Below, piece by piece: positions 8,762 to 16,454 of a stretch of 40,229 nucleotides of DNA (its first letter is position 1; each line of letters starts with the position of its first letter). The stretch is taken from assembly GCA_910580195.1 (NCBI GenBank), contig CAJTWA010000041.1:1-40229 (forward strand). Direction: 5' to 3'. The translations under genes were made by a program, and so were the position numbers. The stretch is from an uncultured Lachnospiraceae bacterium (GTDB taxonomy: Bacteria > Bacillota > Clostridia > Lachnospirales > Lachnospiraceae). The notes below the pieces were generated by a model that ran no database searches, was not told where the DNA came from, and worked only from the letters and a program-made list of their open reading frames with translations.

Positions 8762-9460
8762 ATGGGCCATGCTTTCACAACGTGCAAGAGGATAGGGGCT
8801 GCAGTTTTATTGATATCCATGTTACTGTCATTAAACGGTTGCGGTAAGCCTGCAAAACAAGCAGATTCAGGCAATGTAGGCAATATTGGGAAGGTAAATT
8901 CCGTTGATGCTGGCGTAGCGGAAACCGGAAATGCAGCCGTTCTTCTACAAAGCGGCAGCACAATCACTGATTTTGAAAGCAGTGAGGATTGTTATGAATA
9001 TTACCTTACCAAAGAAGAACTGCTTGCAGATATTGAACAGGGCTATATCTTCCGTTTGGACACTGCATTGCCAAAAGGTTACTCACCATTCGTTACGCAG
9101 GGGAATTGGCCTTTTTATGTCCACGAGGAAAATACGGTAAATTTGGAAATTGGTTTTTCTGATTTGCTGATGAAGCCAAAGGAAGATATTTTCCCCATGG
9201 GAGAGCAGGTTCTGGTTGAAGTGATTTCGCCTGACAAAGAAACCGTATACCGTTTTGAAAAAGCAGGTGATGAAATCACAAATGATACTTCCATACAAGA
9301 ACAGATTCCCGTGACAGAAGGCAGTTGGACATTGAGGATCAGCTTTGGATACCATTGCGGGACTACGCCATCCTGCCTGAAAATTGCAGCGGCATACGGA
9401 GCCCCAACAGAGGATGACATAAATTGGTTAAAAGAGGAACGTTTGGCGAAGAAAGGATGA
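8762..9460 (+). CDS. Putative lipoprotein of unknown function
   Basis: From ATG 8762 the product is 232 residues. AAGGAGG upstream supports this start rather than the in-frame ATG at 8702. The N-terminus is a type II signal peptide: a charged start, the hydrophobic stretch IGAAVLLISMLLSLNGC, and a lipobox LNGC with Cys as the attachment site. The mature part begins with a Ser/Gly/Asn-rich linker, then a domain with YYLTKEELLADIEQGYIFRLDTALPKG and a beta-rich region (YVHEENTVNLEIGF, VLVEVISPDKETVYRFE, GSWTLRISFGYHCG). I do not recognise the family. The protein should sit on the outer face of the membrane. It is alone between sfsA and a noncoding region. Confidence 0.82.
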   Translation: MGHAFTTCKRIGAAVLLISMLLSLNGCGKPAKQADSGNVGNIGKVNSVDAGVAETGNAAVLLQSGSTITDFESSEDCYEYYLTKEELLADIEQGYIFRLDTALPKGYSPFVTQGNWPFYVHEENTVNLEIGFSDLLMKPKEDIFPMGEQVLVEVISPDKETVYRFEKAGDEITNDTSIQEQIPVTEGSWTLRISFGYHCGTTPSCLKIAAAYGAPTEDDINWLKEERLAKKG

Positions 9461-9672
9461 TTTATTACAAATAGAAACCGAAAGTTGAGGCATTTAATGA
9501 AAAATCCGTGGGAAGAAATTGGTACAGTTAGATTTTAAGCGATAACTTCCAACATATCCTGCATAATCTTTCCAACAAATATTAGCCGGTTAGCCCACAT
9601 CCAGCCATCCGGCGCAGGATTTATTTCCATCATGCCACACCCAGCCGGTACTAGCAGAATAGCCAATAACCA
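9461..9672. other. Noncoding stretch left of the structured element
   Basis: No gene is supported here. It contains three loosely similar CCAGCC(A/G)(T)CCGG-type words (about 9600-9680) leading into the long stem of the next element. Together with that element it forms a 444-base gap between the lipoprotein and the CNNM/CBS gene. Confidence 0.6.
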
Positions 9673-9852
9673 GCCGTCCGGGACAGGGACCCTTCCCCTG
9701 TAAACATTCAGGGACGCCCTTAATGGAGGTGAAATCCACTGCTTACGCAGACTTAGGAACAAAGGCTTTCCTGCGTTCCTTAGCCGGAGTTAGCAGTTAG
9801 TTCACCGGAATGTTGTCCCGTTTGCAGGGGAAGGGTCCCTGTCCCGGACGGC
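9673..9852. ncRNA. Structured element, copy A (candidate structured RNA)
   Basis: A 180-base element is closed by a 33-bp near-perfect helix (9673-9705 with 9820-9852). Nested inside are helix 2 GGGAC/GTCCC (9711-9715/9815-9819), helix 3 GGTGAA/TTCACC (9728-9733/9801-9806), helix 4 ACTGCT/AGCAGT (9738-9743/9792-9797), and helix 5 GGAAC/GTTCC (9756-9760/9775-9779) capped by a loop containing AAAGGCTTTCCTG. A second copy at 13035-13400 keeps the unpaired words ATCCACTGCTTACG, GGCTTTCCTG and GGAGTTAGCAGTTAG nearly unchanged. Helices 2, 3 and 5 change by compensating substitutions. No protein frame fits. Orientation is assumed to be the plus strand; a mobile DNA hairpin element is the alternative. 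Confidence 0.75.
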
Positions 9853-9904
9853 GTCCCCCCTTCTCAACCCCTTTACTAGCCCCTTCCCATACGGGCCGGA
9901 TTTC

Positions 9905-11185
9905 TCACTCCTTTTCCTCCCCAAAATCCTCTGGCAGCCTCATAAATATCTTATGGATCCTGTTCTTTTCCATATCCTCCACCCGGAAAAAAATCCCTTC
10001 CGGCGTAGTAACCGATTCCCCCACCTTCGGCAAATGGTCCAAAAGCCCAATCAGATACCCCCCAATGGAGTCATAATCCTCCGAAACTAATTCCAAATCC
10101 AGCATATCATGCAGCGTATTCAAATTCAGCGACCCCTGCACCATATACTCCAAATCACTAATCTTCTGGATCGGGTCCTCTTCATCCGCATCATATTCAT
10201 CACGGATTTCCCCCACAATCTCCTCCAGCAAATCCTCCAGCGTAATCAGCCCTGCCGTTGCCCCATATTCATCCAGCACAATTGCAATGTTAATGGAGGA
10301 CTTACGCATTTCCAACAGCAGCTCCGCCGTATTTTTATGCTCATACGTGTAATAAGGCTTGCGCATAATATTGCGTATGGAAAAATGCTCCTTATCTTCA
10401 TAGAGAAGCAAATCCTTCATATTGATAATGCCCACCACATTGTCCGTAGAATCCTCATACACAGGAAGGCGGGTATATTTATCCTCACGGAAAATTTCCA
10501 GCAGTTCATAATAGCTGCTGCCTACGTCCGCAAATGTCATGTCAATCCGGGGAACCATGATTTCCTTCGCTTGGGCATCCCCAAAGTCAAACACGTTGTT
10601 AATCATTTCCCGTTCTTCTGTTTCAATGACCCCTTCCTCATGGCTTACGTCCACAATGGTGCGGAGTTCATCTTCTGTCATGGTGCTCTGTGCCCCCGAC
10701 GCATCTACGCGCAGCAGGATCAGGAAGCCAAGAGCCAGCTTGTTAATAATGATTATAATGGGGGTGAGCAGCTTCATCAGCCCGCTGATAACCCCTGCAT
10801 AGGCAAGGGAAATTTTGTCTGCATGGATGGTGGCAAAGGTCTTAGGTGAAATCTCGCCGAAAATAAGCACCAGCACCGTCAGGATGCCCGTTGCAATCCC
10901 TGCCCCTGCATTGCCGAAAATTTTGGTGGCAAAGGTGGTAGCAAGGGAAGCGGAGGACAGGTTCACAATATTGTTGCCAATCAGGATGGCGCTCAGCATT
11001 TTGCCGGAATCCTCCGTAATTTCCAGTACTTTTTTCGCACGCTTATTGCCCTCTTCCGCCATGCTCCGAAGACGGATTTTATTAGAGGTGGTTAAGGCTG
11101 TTTCTGCAGAAGAAAAAAATGCAGATAACATTAATAAGATAATAATAACAATTAATTGTATGACGTCACTTGAGTCCAAGTACAT
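9905..11185 (-). CDS. CNNM/CBS-domain membrane protein (HlyC/CorC family)
   Basis: A 426-residue protein of the family often labelled hemolysin-like or magnesium/cobalt efflux. The N-terminal DUF21/CNNM domain has about four membrane helices, starting with IQLIVIIILLMLSAFFSSAETAL. It is followed by a CBS pair (AKEIMVPRIDMTFADV ... DNVVGIINMKDLL, then IRNIMRKPYYT ... ATAGLITLEDLLEEIVGEIRDEYD) and a C-terminal CorC/HlyC domain (about the last 80 residues). An upstream in-frame ATG at 11404 exists, but AAAGGAGAG sits directly before ATG 11185, and homologues begin with the first membrane helix. It may handle Mg2+ or Co2+; substrate is uncertain. Confidence 0.93.
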   Translation of the reverse strand: MYLDSSDVIQLIVIIILLMLSAFFSSAETALTTSNKIRLRSMAEEGNKRAKKVLEITEDSGKMLSAILIGNNIVNLSSASLATTFATKIFGNAGAGIATGILTVLVLIFGEISPKTFATIHADKISLAYAGVISGLMKLLTPIIIIINKLALGFLILLRVDASGAQSTMTEDELRTIVDVSHEEGVIETEEREMINNVFDFGDAQAKEIMVPRIDMTFADVGSSYYELLEIFREDKYTRLPVYEDSTDNVVGIINMKDLLLYEDKEHFSIRNIMRKPYYTYEHKNTAELLLEMRKSSINIAIVLDEYGATAGLITLEDLLEEIVGEIRDEYDADEEDPIQKISDLEYMVQGSLNLNTLHDMLDLELVSEDYDSIGGYLIGLLDHLPKVGESVTTPEGIFFRVEDMEKNRIHKIFMRLPEDFGEEKE

Positions 11186-11356
11186 CTCTCCTTTCAATAT
11201 TTTAATATAACGGAAAAAGGAAGATTTTGCAAGGAGTTCCCGCAAATTTAGGGAAATTTTAGAAATAAAAAGGGGCGCCAAAAGGAATAGTTTTGGGGAA
11301 AGCCGAATAGAATGGCATAGAAGGATAAGGACATCCACGGGAGGGAGGAGAACGGG

Positions 11357-11764
11357 ATGGAAAAGAAATTGTGGAACGCCCAGCCCAAAGGCAAAGGGGA
11401 GCATAAGCCAAGCATTTCCATATTGTCCATATTGAAAATCCTGCTGGCTATGTATATGGTAACGGGAATCCTGCTGCTGATTCTGTCTGCCATGCTCTAC
11501 CGGATGCAGCTAAGCGAAAGCGTGGTTTCTATTGGGATTGTGCTGATTTATGTGCTGTCAGGTTTTTTGGGCGGATTTTTAAGCGGGAAAATCATGAAGC
11601 AGAAGCGGTTCCTGTGGGGGATGGCAATGGGCGCATGTTATTTCCTGATCCTGATGGCAGGCTCCATTATTTTCCAGCATGGAATTAATATGGAGATTTC
11701 GCGCTTTGTCACTACGCTAGTGCTGTGCACTGCATCTGGAATGATTGGGGGGATGGCAAGCTAA
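11357..11764 (+). CDS. TIGR04086-type small membrane protein
   Basis: A 135-residue protein with a charged cytoplasmic start and four hydrophobic segments: ILKILLAMYMVTGILLLILSAML, VVSIGIVLIYVLSGFLGGFLSG, FLWGMAMGACYFLILMAGSIIF and FVTTLVLCTASGMIGGM. This pattern and the conserved GxxGGxxSGK match the TIGR04086 (YrzE-like) family. In many clostridia this gene lies near yajC, SCIFF and secDF; here SCIFF follows after a two-component system. A GGGAGGAG-type site precedes the ATG and an intrinsic terminator follows. Function is unknown. Confidence 0.82.
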   Translation: MEKKLWNAQPKGKGEHKPSISILSILKILLAMYMVTGILLLILSAMLYRMQLSESVVSIGIVLIYVLSGFLGGFLSGKIMKQKRFLWGMAMGACYFLILMAGSIIFQHGINMEISRFVTTLVLCTASGMIGGMAS

Positions 11765-11799
11765 CAAGGTTTTACATAATCCAAATAAGCAGGACTGGC

Positions 11800-11827
11800 A
11801 GAAGCGGGCAATGTCCGCTTCTTTTTA
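11800..11827 (+). terminator. Intrinsic terminator after the TIGR04086-type gene
   Basis: An 8-bp stem AGAAGCGG/CCGCTTCT (11800-11807 with 11815-11822) with a 7-base loop runs into a T-tract. Confidence 0.88.
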
Positions 11828-11854
11828 CATGCCGTCCGCCGGTACCCAAAGGCT

Positions 11855-11929
11855 ATTTTGCACTGTCCATATGAAAAAATTCATTTTGTGCCATCCATTG
11901 ATGAAAAAAATGAATTTTGCACCGTCCAT
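11855..11929. repeat. Short direct repeats ATTTTGCACYGTCCAT
   Basis: Three related 16-base words start at 11855, 11883 and 11914; a shorter ATTTTGC recurs near 11944 and 12011. The spacers contain TTCATTTTG/ATGAATTTTGC pairs that can form small hairpins. This AT-rich tract fills most of the 439-base gap upstream of the response regulator promoter. No small gene is supported in it. Confidence 0.7.
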
Positions 11930-12055
11930 CCATTCAAAAAGCCATTTTGCAAAGCTATTTTACAATGGAAAATGTACTTTACATTTATCATATCATACTT
12001 AGGAAAATTCATTTTGCAAAATTTGCTGCCCAATTCTTGTAACGGAACCATATCT

Positions 12056-12110
12056 TTAAGATTTTTTTAAGAATTTCATTGAGTTTTATTTCTGAAATGA
12101 TTATTATAAT
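12056..12110 (+). promoter_or_regulatory. Promoter and 11-bp direct-repeat operator of the two-component system
   Basis: TTAAGATTTTT-TTAAGAATTTC (12056-12077) is a direct repeat with an 11-base period, the spacing bound by OmpR/VanR-type dimers. TATAAT lies at 12105-12110, 27 bases after the repeat. The only -35 candidate (TTGAGT, 12079-12084) has a 20-base spacer, as expected for an activator-dependent promoter. The same arrangement occurs before the efflux operon at 20781. Confidence 0.65.
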
Positions 12111-12203
12111 GTCTGTATTCCCTATGGAAAAGGTGAAAAGCAGGAGGAAATACGGTGAAAAATAATTTTTTCATTGCTATTTGTGCCGAAATGAAAGGAA
12201 TGA

Positions 12204-12917
12204 ATGATACCCATGGAACAGCAAACCATCCTAGTCGTAGACGACAACAAAGAAATCGTATTTTCCCTAGGCAAGCTTCTGGAATACGAAGGCTACCGTA
12301 TCCTAAAAGCCTATGACGGCCTAGAAGCCTTGGAAATCCTTCAGGAGCAGCCGGTAGACTTAATCCTCCTAGATGTGATGATGCCCCGGCTCAACGGCCT
12401 CTCGGCCTTAATGAAAATCCGGGAAACCAACAAAATCCCCGTAATCATCCTGTCGGCTAAGACGGAGGAGAGCGACAAGGTTTCCGGCCTTGTGATGGGA
12501 GCCGACGACTATATCGCCAAGCCCTATAACCCAGCGGAGCTGACCGCCCGGGTAGCCGCGCAGCTTAGGCGTTACCATACGTGGGGCGGCAGCGCGCCGA
12601 AGCAGCAGGAGGACCAGATTGTAAACGGCAGCTTGGTGCTGGACAAGAAGGAAAAAATAGCCATTGTGGACGGCGCGCCCGTAAAGCTGACGGCCACAGA
12701 ATACAAGATTCTGGAACTTCTAATGGAGCATCCGGGACAAGTATTCTCCGCAGAAAAAATTTACGAGAGGGTCTGGAAAGAGGTGGCAAATTACACCGTG
12801 GAAAATACCGTGATGGTGCACATCCGCCACATCCGGGAAAAGCTGGAAATAGACACCAAAAACCCGAAATATGTAAAAGTCGTATGGGGCATTGGCTATA
12901 AAATGGAGAAATATTGA
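12204..12917 (+). CDS. OmpR/VanR-family response regulator
   Basis: A 237-residue two-component regulator. The receiver domain (about 1-120) has the acidic pair D13/D14 (VVDDNKE), the phosphorylation site D57 (LILLDVMMP) and K86 (ILSAKTEE). The C-terminal winged helix (about 140-237) contains LTATEYKILELLMEHPGQVFS and VMVHIRHIREKLE...VWGIGYKME. AAGGA lies close to ATG 12204; ATG 12213 is an alternative start. Its partner kinase begins 548 bases downstream, beyond an inserted structured element, whereas such pairs normally abut or overlap. The promoter repeat suggests autoregulation and control of the efflux operon. Confidence 0.95.
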   Translation: MIPMEQQTILVVDDNKEIVFSLGKLLEYEGYRILKAYDGLEALEILQEQPVDLILLDVMMPRLNGLSALMKIRETNKIPVIILSAKTEESDKVSGLVMGADDYIAKPYNPAELTARVAAQLRRYHTWGGSAPKQQEDQIVNGSLVLDKKEKIAIVDGAPVKLTATEYKILELLMEHPGQVFSAEKIYERVWKEVANYTVENTVMVHIRHIREKLEIDTKNPKYVKVVWGIGYKMEKY

Positions 12918-13034
12918 AAAACCAAATAATCAAGAACTGTTCAAGGATAACTTGTAAACCGTGCGCAGAATTTAAAATCCAAATCCATTTCTGGACAGCC
13001 CCCTATTCCTGCAACGAGTTTTTTTCAATAAACA

Positions 13035-13400
13035 GGCAGTTCAGGATAGCCCTTCCCCTAAGCAAACACTTCATGGGCGCCCTTAGTGGAGGCGAAATCC
13101 ACTGCTTACGTAGACTTAGGGATGAAGGCTTTCCTGAAATCCCGAGGGAGAGTCCAGAAATACCTTTGATAGATTGCGCTGGATATTTCTTCGAGTGTGC
13201 AGGGCAAAAAACGGAGGTATGCCCTCGCTTTGCTGGGGCAGACCCTAGCGGGCTATTCTGAGTATTTTTGCCCTGTGCAATCGGAGAAATAGACAAGCAA
13301 GGTAGCAAAGGTATTTCTGGACTCTCCCGTAGTCGGAGTTAGCAGTTAGTTCGCCGGAACGTTGCCCAGTTTGCGTGGGGAAGGGCTATCCTGAACTGCC
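13035..13400. ncRNA. Structured element, copy B (candidate structured RNA, with extra domain)
   Basis: This is the second copy of the element at 9673-9852. The outer helix is 13035-13067 with 13369-13400. Inner helices are GGGC/GCCC (13075-13078/13364-13367), GGCGAA/TTCGCC (13091-13096/13350-13355), ACTGCT/AGCAGT (13101-13106/13341-13346) and GGGAT/ATCCC (13119-13123/13139-13143), the last capped by the conserved GGCTTTCCTG loop. Copy B carries an added hairpin domain at 13146-13328 with a perfect 23-bp stem. Inside that is another long stem (CAGGGCAAAAA near 13200 with TTTTTGCCCTG near 13265). The element fills the 548-base gap between response regulator and kinase, and no gene is supported in that gap. 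Confidence 0.75.
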
Positions 13401-13465
13401 GTCCGGCCCCAAAGATTTCTATAATCAATATTATCCGTAGTAACAATCTAAAGGAGGTGCAGCCA

Positions 13466-14725
13466 ATGGCAGCCAAATGGAATCAAACAGAAGTGAAGAA
13501 AAAGGCAAAAAATTTACTCCAGAAAGCATTGAGCCGGGACGAAATCTTCCTAATCCCCGGCATAGCCGGCAGCGTCCTGGGTTTCCTGATGCTTTCCGAT
13601 CTTTTAAGCTACCGCTATAACGTGACAGAATCCAACCTTGCAGAAGGCAGCCTGATGAACCTGTGCTTTGCAGCCGGGGTAGCAGGGCTTTACCAGTTTG
13701 GCCTGCAGTATGCCAATAAGGGCTGGAGCGTCCAGACGGGGCATTTTTTTCAGGAATGGGAACAAAAAGACAGGCGGATTAAAATTTTTTCCGGCCTTCT
13801 TGCATTGGCAGCCCTTGCGGCGGCAATCGCAAACTTCCGATATAGGCTTAGGCATACTTGGGTTTATGGGAACTTAAGCTCCGCCTATATCCCGGTGGGG
13901 ACCGTGGCCTTGCAATGGGCCATAGCCGTCCTGACAGTGAACCGCTATATGAAAAAAAAGCTGAAGCTTTATATGGAAAATTTAGAGCAGATCAACCAGA
14001 GGAGCTTGGAATCTGCACTGCGCAGCGAACAGATGAAAGTGGACCTGATTTCCAATGTGTCCCATGACCTGAAAACGCCCCTGACTTCCATGGTGGGTTA
14101 TATTGAATTGATGAAAAAAGAGGAGCTAAGCGATGTATTGCGGGACTATACCGAGGTGCTTTCCCGGAAAGCCCAGAAACTGAAGGAAATGATAGACAGC
14201 CTGTTTGACTTGGCGAAAACCAGCAGCGGGAATGTGGAACTTAACATGGAACAGATGGAAATGAACTGCTTGGTGGAGCAGGTGCAGGCGGACATGGCGG
14301 ACCGGATTGCAGGGAGCGGCCGGGAATTTGTGGTGATGCTGGCAAAGGAGCCTACGGATTTTGTGGCGGACAGCGGATACATGTACCGGATTATCCAGAA
14401 TTTAATGGAAAATGCGCTGAAATATTCCCAAGAGAACACAAGGATTTTCCTGAAATCCGCTGTCCTGCCTGCGGGGGATGAGGGGGCTTTGGGGGAGCGC
14501 AGGCAGAAGGTGCGGTTTGAAATTACCAATACTTCCAGCTACCAGATGAATTTTACAAGGGAACAGATTGTGGAGCGCTTTGCGCGGGGGGACGAGTCAA
14601 GGACCACGGAAGGCAATGGGCTTGGGCTTGCCATTGTGAACACCTATACCGCCGCGCTGGGAGGATTTTTTGACGTGGCAATCGACTGCGACCAGTTTAA
14701 GGCTTCTGTAGAATTTTTAAAATAA
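13466..14725 (+). CDS. VanS-like sensor histidine kinase
   Basis: The 419-residue membrane kinase starts at ATG 13466, placed 8 bases after AAGGAGG (13451-13457). Four membrane helices occupy roughly residues 28-165 with only short external loops, so it probably senses within the membrane. The H-box is LISNVSHDLKTPLTSMVGY with the phosphorylated histidine at residue 200. The N-box is IIQNLMENALKYS and the G2 box EGNGLGLAIVNTY. The usual DxGxG G1 box is missing; ITNTSSYQMNFTREQIVERF stands there, as in other clostridial VanS-like kinases. It pairs with the regulator at 12204 although a structured element separates them. Confidence 0.93.
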   Translation: MAAKWNQTEVKKKAKNLLQKALSRDEIFLIPGIAGSVLGFLMLSDLLSYRYNVTESNLAEGSLMNLCFAAGVAGLYQFGLQYANKGWSVQTGHFFQEWEQKDRRIKIFSGLLALAALAAAIANFRYRLRHTWVYGNLSSAYIPVGTVALQWAIAVLTVNRYMKKKLKLYMENLEQINQRSLESALRSEQMKVDLISNVSHDLKTPLTSMVGYIELMKKEELSDVLRDYTEVLSRKAQKLKEMIDSLFDLAKTSSGNVELNMEQMEMNCLVEQVQADMADRIAGSGREFVVMLAKEPTDFVADSGYMYRIIQNLMENALKYSQENTRIFLKSAVLPAGDEGALGERRQKVRFEITNTSSYQMNFTREQIVERFARGDESRTTEGNGLGLAIVNTYTAALGGFFDVAIDCDQFKASVEFLK

Positions 14726-14752
14726 ATGCTTTTCATATGAAAAAAAGTGTGC

Positions 14753-14758
14753 TATAAT
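14753..14758 (+). promoter_or_regulatory. -10 box of a probable SCIFF promoter
   Basis: TATAAT lies 43 bases before the SCIFF start codon. The matching -35 region (TTTTCA near 14730) is weak. It would give the peptide its own transcript separate from the kinase gene. Confidence 0.5.
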
Positions 14759-14801
14759 CGGGCATGAGGTTGCTTAAGAAGAGAAGAAAGGAAGTATTTT
14801 C

Positions 14802-14942
14802 ATGAAACATGTAAAGACATTAAATACAAAAAGATTGCAGAACACAGTAAAAAAAGGCGGCTGCGGCGAGTGCCAGACCTCTTGCCAGTCTGCTTGCAAG
14901 ACAAGCTGCACGGTAGGGAACCAAAGCTGTGAGAACAAATAA
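14802..14942 (+). CDS. scfA: SCIFF six-cysteine ranthipeptide precursor
   Basis: A 46-residue peptide starts MKHVKTLNTKRLQNTVKKGG and has a C-terminal core with six cysteines (C21, C24, C28, C32, C36, C43), in words such as CGECQTSC, ACKTSC and NQSCENK. This is the clostridial SCIFF family (six cysteines in forty-five residues), the precursor of a ranthipeptide with Cys-to-alpha/gamma-carbon thioether bridges. AAAGGA precedes the ATG. The maturase gene follows after 150 bases. Known work links SCIFF-type peptides to population-level signalling in some clostridia; its role here is unproven. It was found by reading the gap, as it is too short for ordinary gene calling. Confidence 0.96.
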   Translation: MKHVKTLNTKRLQNTVKKGGCGECQTSCQSACKTSCTVGNQSCENK

Positions 14943-15024
14943 TTTCACGAGGGGCAATTCCCTTTTGGGAGCCGGGCAGAGAGCAATTATTAGGCGCGCC
15001 CTAAGAGCATAAGGATAAAGCATA

Positions 15025-15049
15025 GACCGTTCGCAGCCAACGAGCGGTC
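15025..15049 (+). other. Hairpin between SCIFF peptide and maturase genes
   Basis: A 9-bp stem (15025-15033 with 15041-15049) encloses a 7-base loop, with no following T-run. It may trim or attenuate the transcript so that the peptide is made in excess over the maturase, as is common for peptide/enzyme pairs. That use is inference. Confidence 0.5.
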
Positions 15050-15092
15050 ATTTGTGCGTTAGCATGGCAAAGTGGAAAGAGAGGAACTGGCA

Positions 15093-16454
15093 GTGGTCCA
15101 CCAGTATAGGAACAATGGTTACAATATCGTCTTGGACGTAAACAGCGGCGCAGTGCACATTGTGGATGATGTGGTATACGATATCATCCCTTTGTTTGAA
15201 TCATGCACGGAGGAAGAGATTATTTCCCGCCTCGGGCAGGGCTATCCAAAAGAAGAGATTTTGGAAGGCTACGGCGAAGTCCGGGAACTGGCAGAAAGCC
15301 AGCAGCTGTTTACGGAAGATGGATATGAAGGGTATATGGAACAGTTCAAGGAACGGCCCACGGTGGTAAAGGCTCTGTGCCTTCATATTGCCCATGACTG
15401 CAACTTAGCCTGCCGCTACTGTTTTGCGGAGGAAGGGGAGTACCATGGGAGAAGGGCCATTATGCCCTTTGAAGTAGGGAAGGCTGCGCTGGATTTCCTG
15501 ATTGCGGGATCCGGGAACCGGAGGAATTTGGAAGTGGATTTCTTTGGCGGCGAGCCCTTGATGAATTTTGAAGTGGTAAAGAAGCTGGTAGCATATGGGC
15601 GGGAGCAGGAAAAGATCCACAACAAGAATTTCCGGTTTACCCTGACTACCAACGGGGTGCTTCTGGATGAGGAAGTGATGGAATTTGCCAACCGGGAAAT
15701 GGCAAATGTGGTGCTTAGCATTGACGGCCGCAAGGAAGTCAACGACCGGATGCGCCCCTTCCGGAAAGGGGCGGGCAGCTATGATTTGATTGTGCCCAAA
15801 TTCCAGAAATTTGCAGAGAGCAGGCATCAGGAAAAATACTATGTGCGGGGGACGTTTACCCGCAATAACCTAGATTTTTCCAAGGACGTGCTCCATCTGG
15901 CAGATTTAGGGTTCCAGCAGATTTCCGTGGAGCCTGTGGTGGCGGCGCCTTCTGAAAGCTATGCGCTGCGTAAGGAGGACCTGCCCCAGCTCTTTGAGGA
16001 GTATGACAAGCTGGCGGTGGAATTGGTAAAGCGCCAGAAAGAACATAGGGGGTTCAATTTCTTCCATTTTATGGTAGATTTGGAAGGCGGGCCTTGTGTG
16101 GCGAAGCGGCTTTCCGGCTGCGGTTCCGGGACGGAATATCTGGCGGTGACCCCTTGGGGGGATTTGTACCCTTGCCACCAGTTCGTGGGGAATGAAGGGT
16201 TCCTGATGGGAAATGTCATGGAAGGCGTGAAAAATACATCGCTGCAGAAGGAATTTAAGCAGTGCAATGTATATGCCAAGGAAAAATGCAGGGACTGCTT
16301 TGCAAAATTCTATTGCAGCGGGGGCTGTGCTGCAAATTCTTGGAATTTCCACGGGAGCATTACAGAGCCCTACGAAATTGGCTGCGAACTGCAGAAAAAA
16401 CGGGTGGAATGTGCCATTATGATAAAAGCTGCCTTGGCAGAGGAAACCGAGTAA
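15093..16454 (+). CDS. scfB: SCIFF maturase, radical SAM/SPASM thioether-forming enzyme
   Basis: A 453-residue radical SAM enzyme that installs thioether cross-links in SCIFF. The N-terminal leader-binding (RRE-like) region starts VHQYRNNGYNIVLDVNSGAVHIVDD. The radical SAM cluster is C103, C107, C110 (CNLACRYCFA), followed by FFGGEPLMNF. The SPASM region holds the auxiliary cluster cysteines: GPCVAKRLSGCGSGTEYLAV, DLYPCHQF, then CNVYAKEKCRDCFAKFYCSGGCA. The start chosen is GTG 15093, 8 bases after AAGAGAGG and matching homologues (MVHQY). GTG 15072 is in frame but has no good ribosome binding site. Together with scfA this is a complete ranthipeptide cassette, though no dedicated exporter or protease is visible. 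Confidence 0.95.
   Translation: MVHQYRNNGYNIVLDVNSGAVHIVDDVVYDIIPLFESCTEEEIISRLGQGYPKEEILEGYGEVRELAESQQLFTEDGYEGYMEQFKERPTVVKALCLHIAHDCNLACRYCFAEEGEYHGRRAIMPFEVGKAALDFLIAGSGNRRNLEVDFFGGEPLMNFEVVKKLVAYGREQEKIHNKNFRFTLTTNGVLLDEEVMEFANREMANVVLSIDGRKEVNDRMRPFRKGAGSYDLIVPKFQKFAESRHQEKYYVRGTFTRNNLDFSKDVLHLADLGFQQISVEPVVAAPSESYALRKEDLPQLFEEYDKLAVELVKRQKEHRGFNFFHFMVDLEGGPCVAKRLSGCGSGTEYLAVTPWGDLYPCHQFVGNEGFLMGNVMEGVKNTSLQKEFKQCNVYAKEKCRDCFAKFYCSGGCAANSWNFHGSITEPYEIGCELQKKRVECAIMIKAALAEETE

Noticed and set aside
9535..9762. Minus-strand open frame across the left half of structured element A
   Set aside because: No ribosome binding site, no family features, and the sequence is better explained by paired helices.
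11855..11950. CRISPR array
   Set aside because: The words are only 16 bases, differ from each other, have spacers of 12-15 bases, and no cas gene is near.
13003..13308. Open frames on both strands through structured element B
   Set aside because: They run through paired arms of the hairpins, lack initiation signals and are not shared with copy A.
9673..13400. Group I or group II intron, HEARO RNA, or known self-cleaving ribozyme for elements A and B
   Set aside because: No group II domain V or GTGYG start, no group I core words, and no hammerhead or twister core were seen by eye; a database search is still needed.
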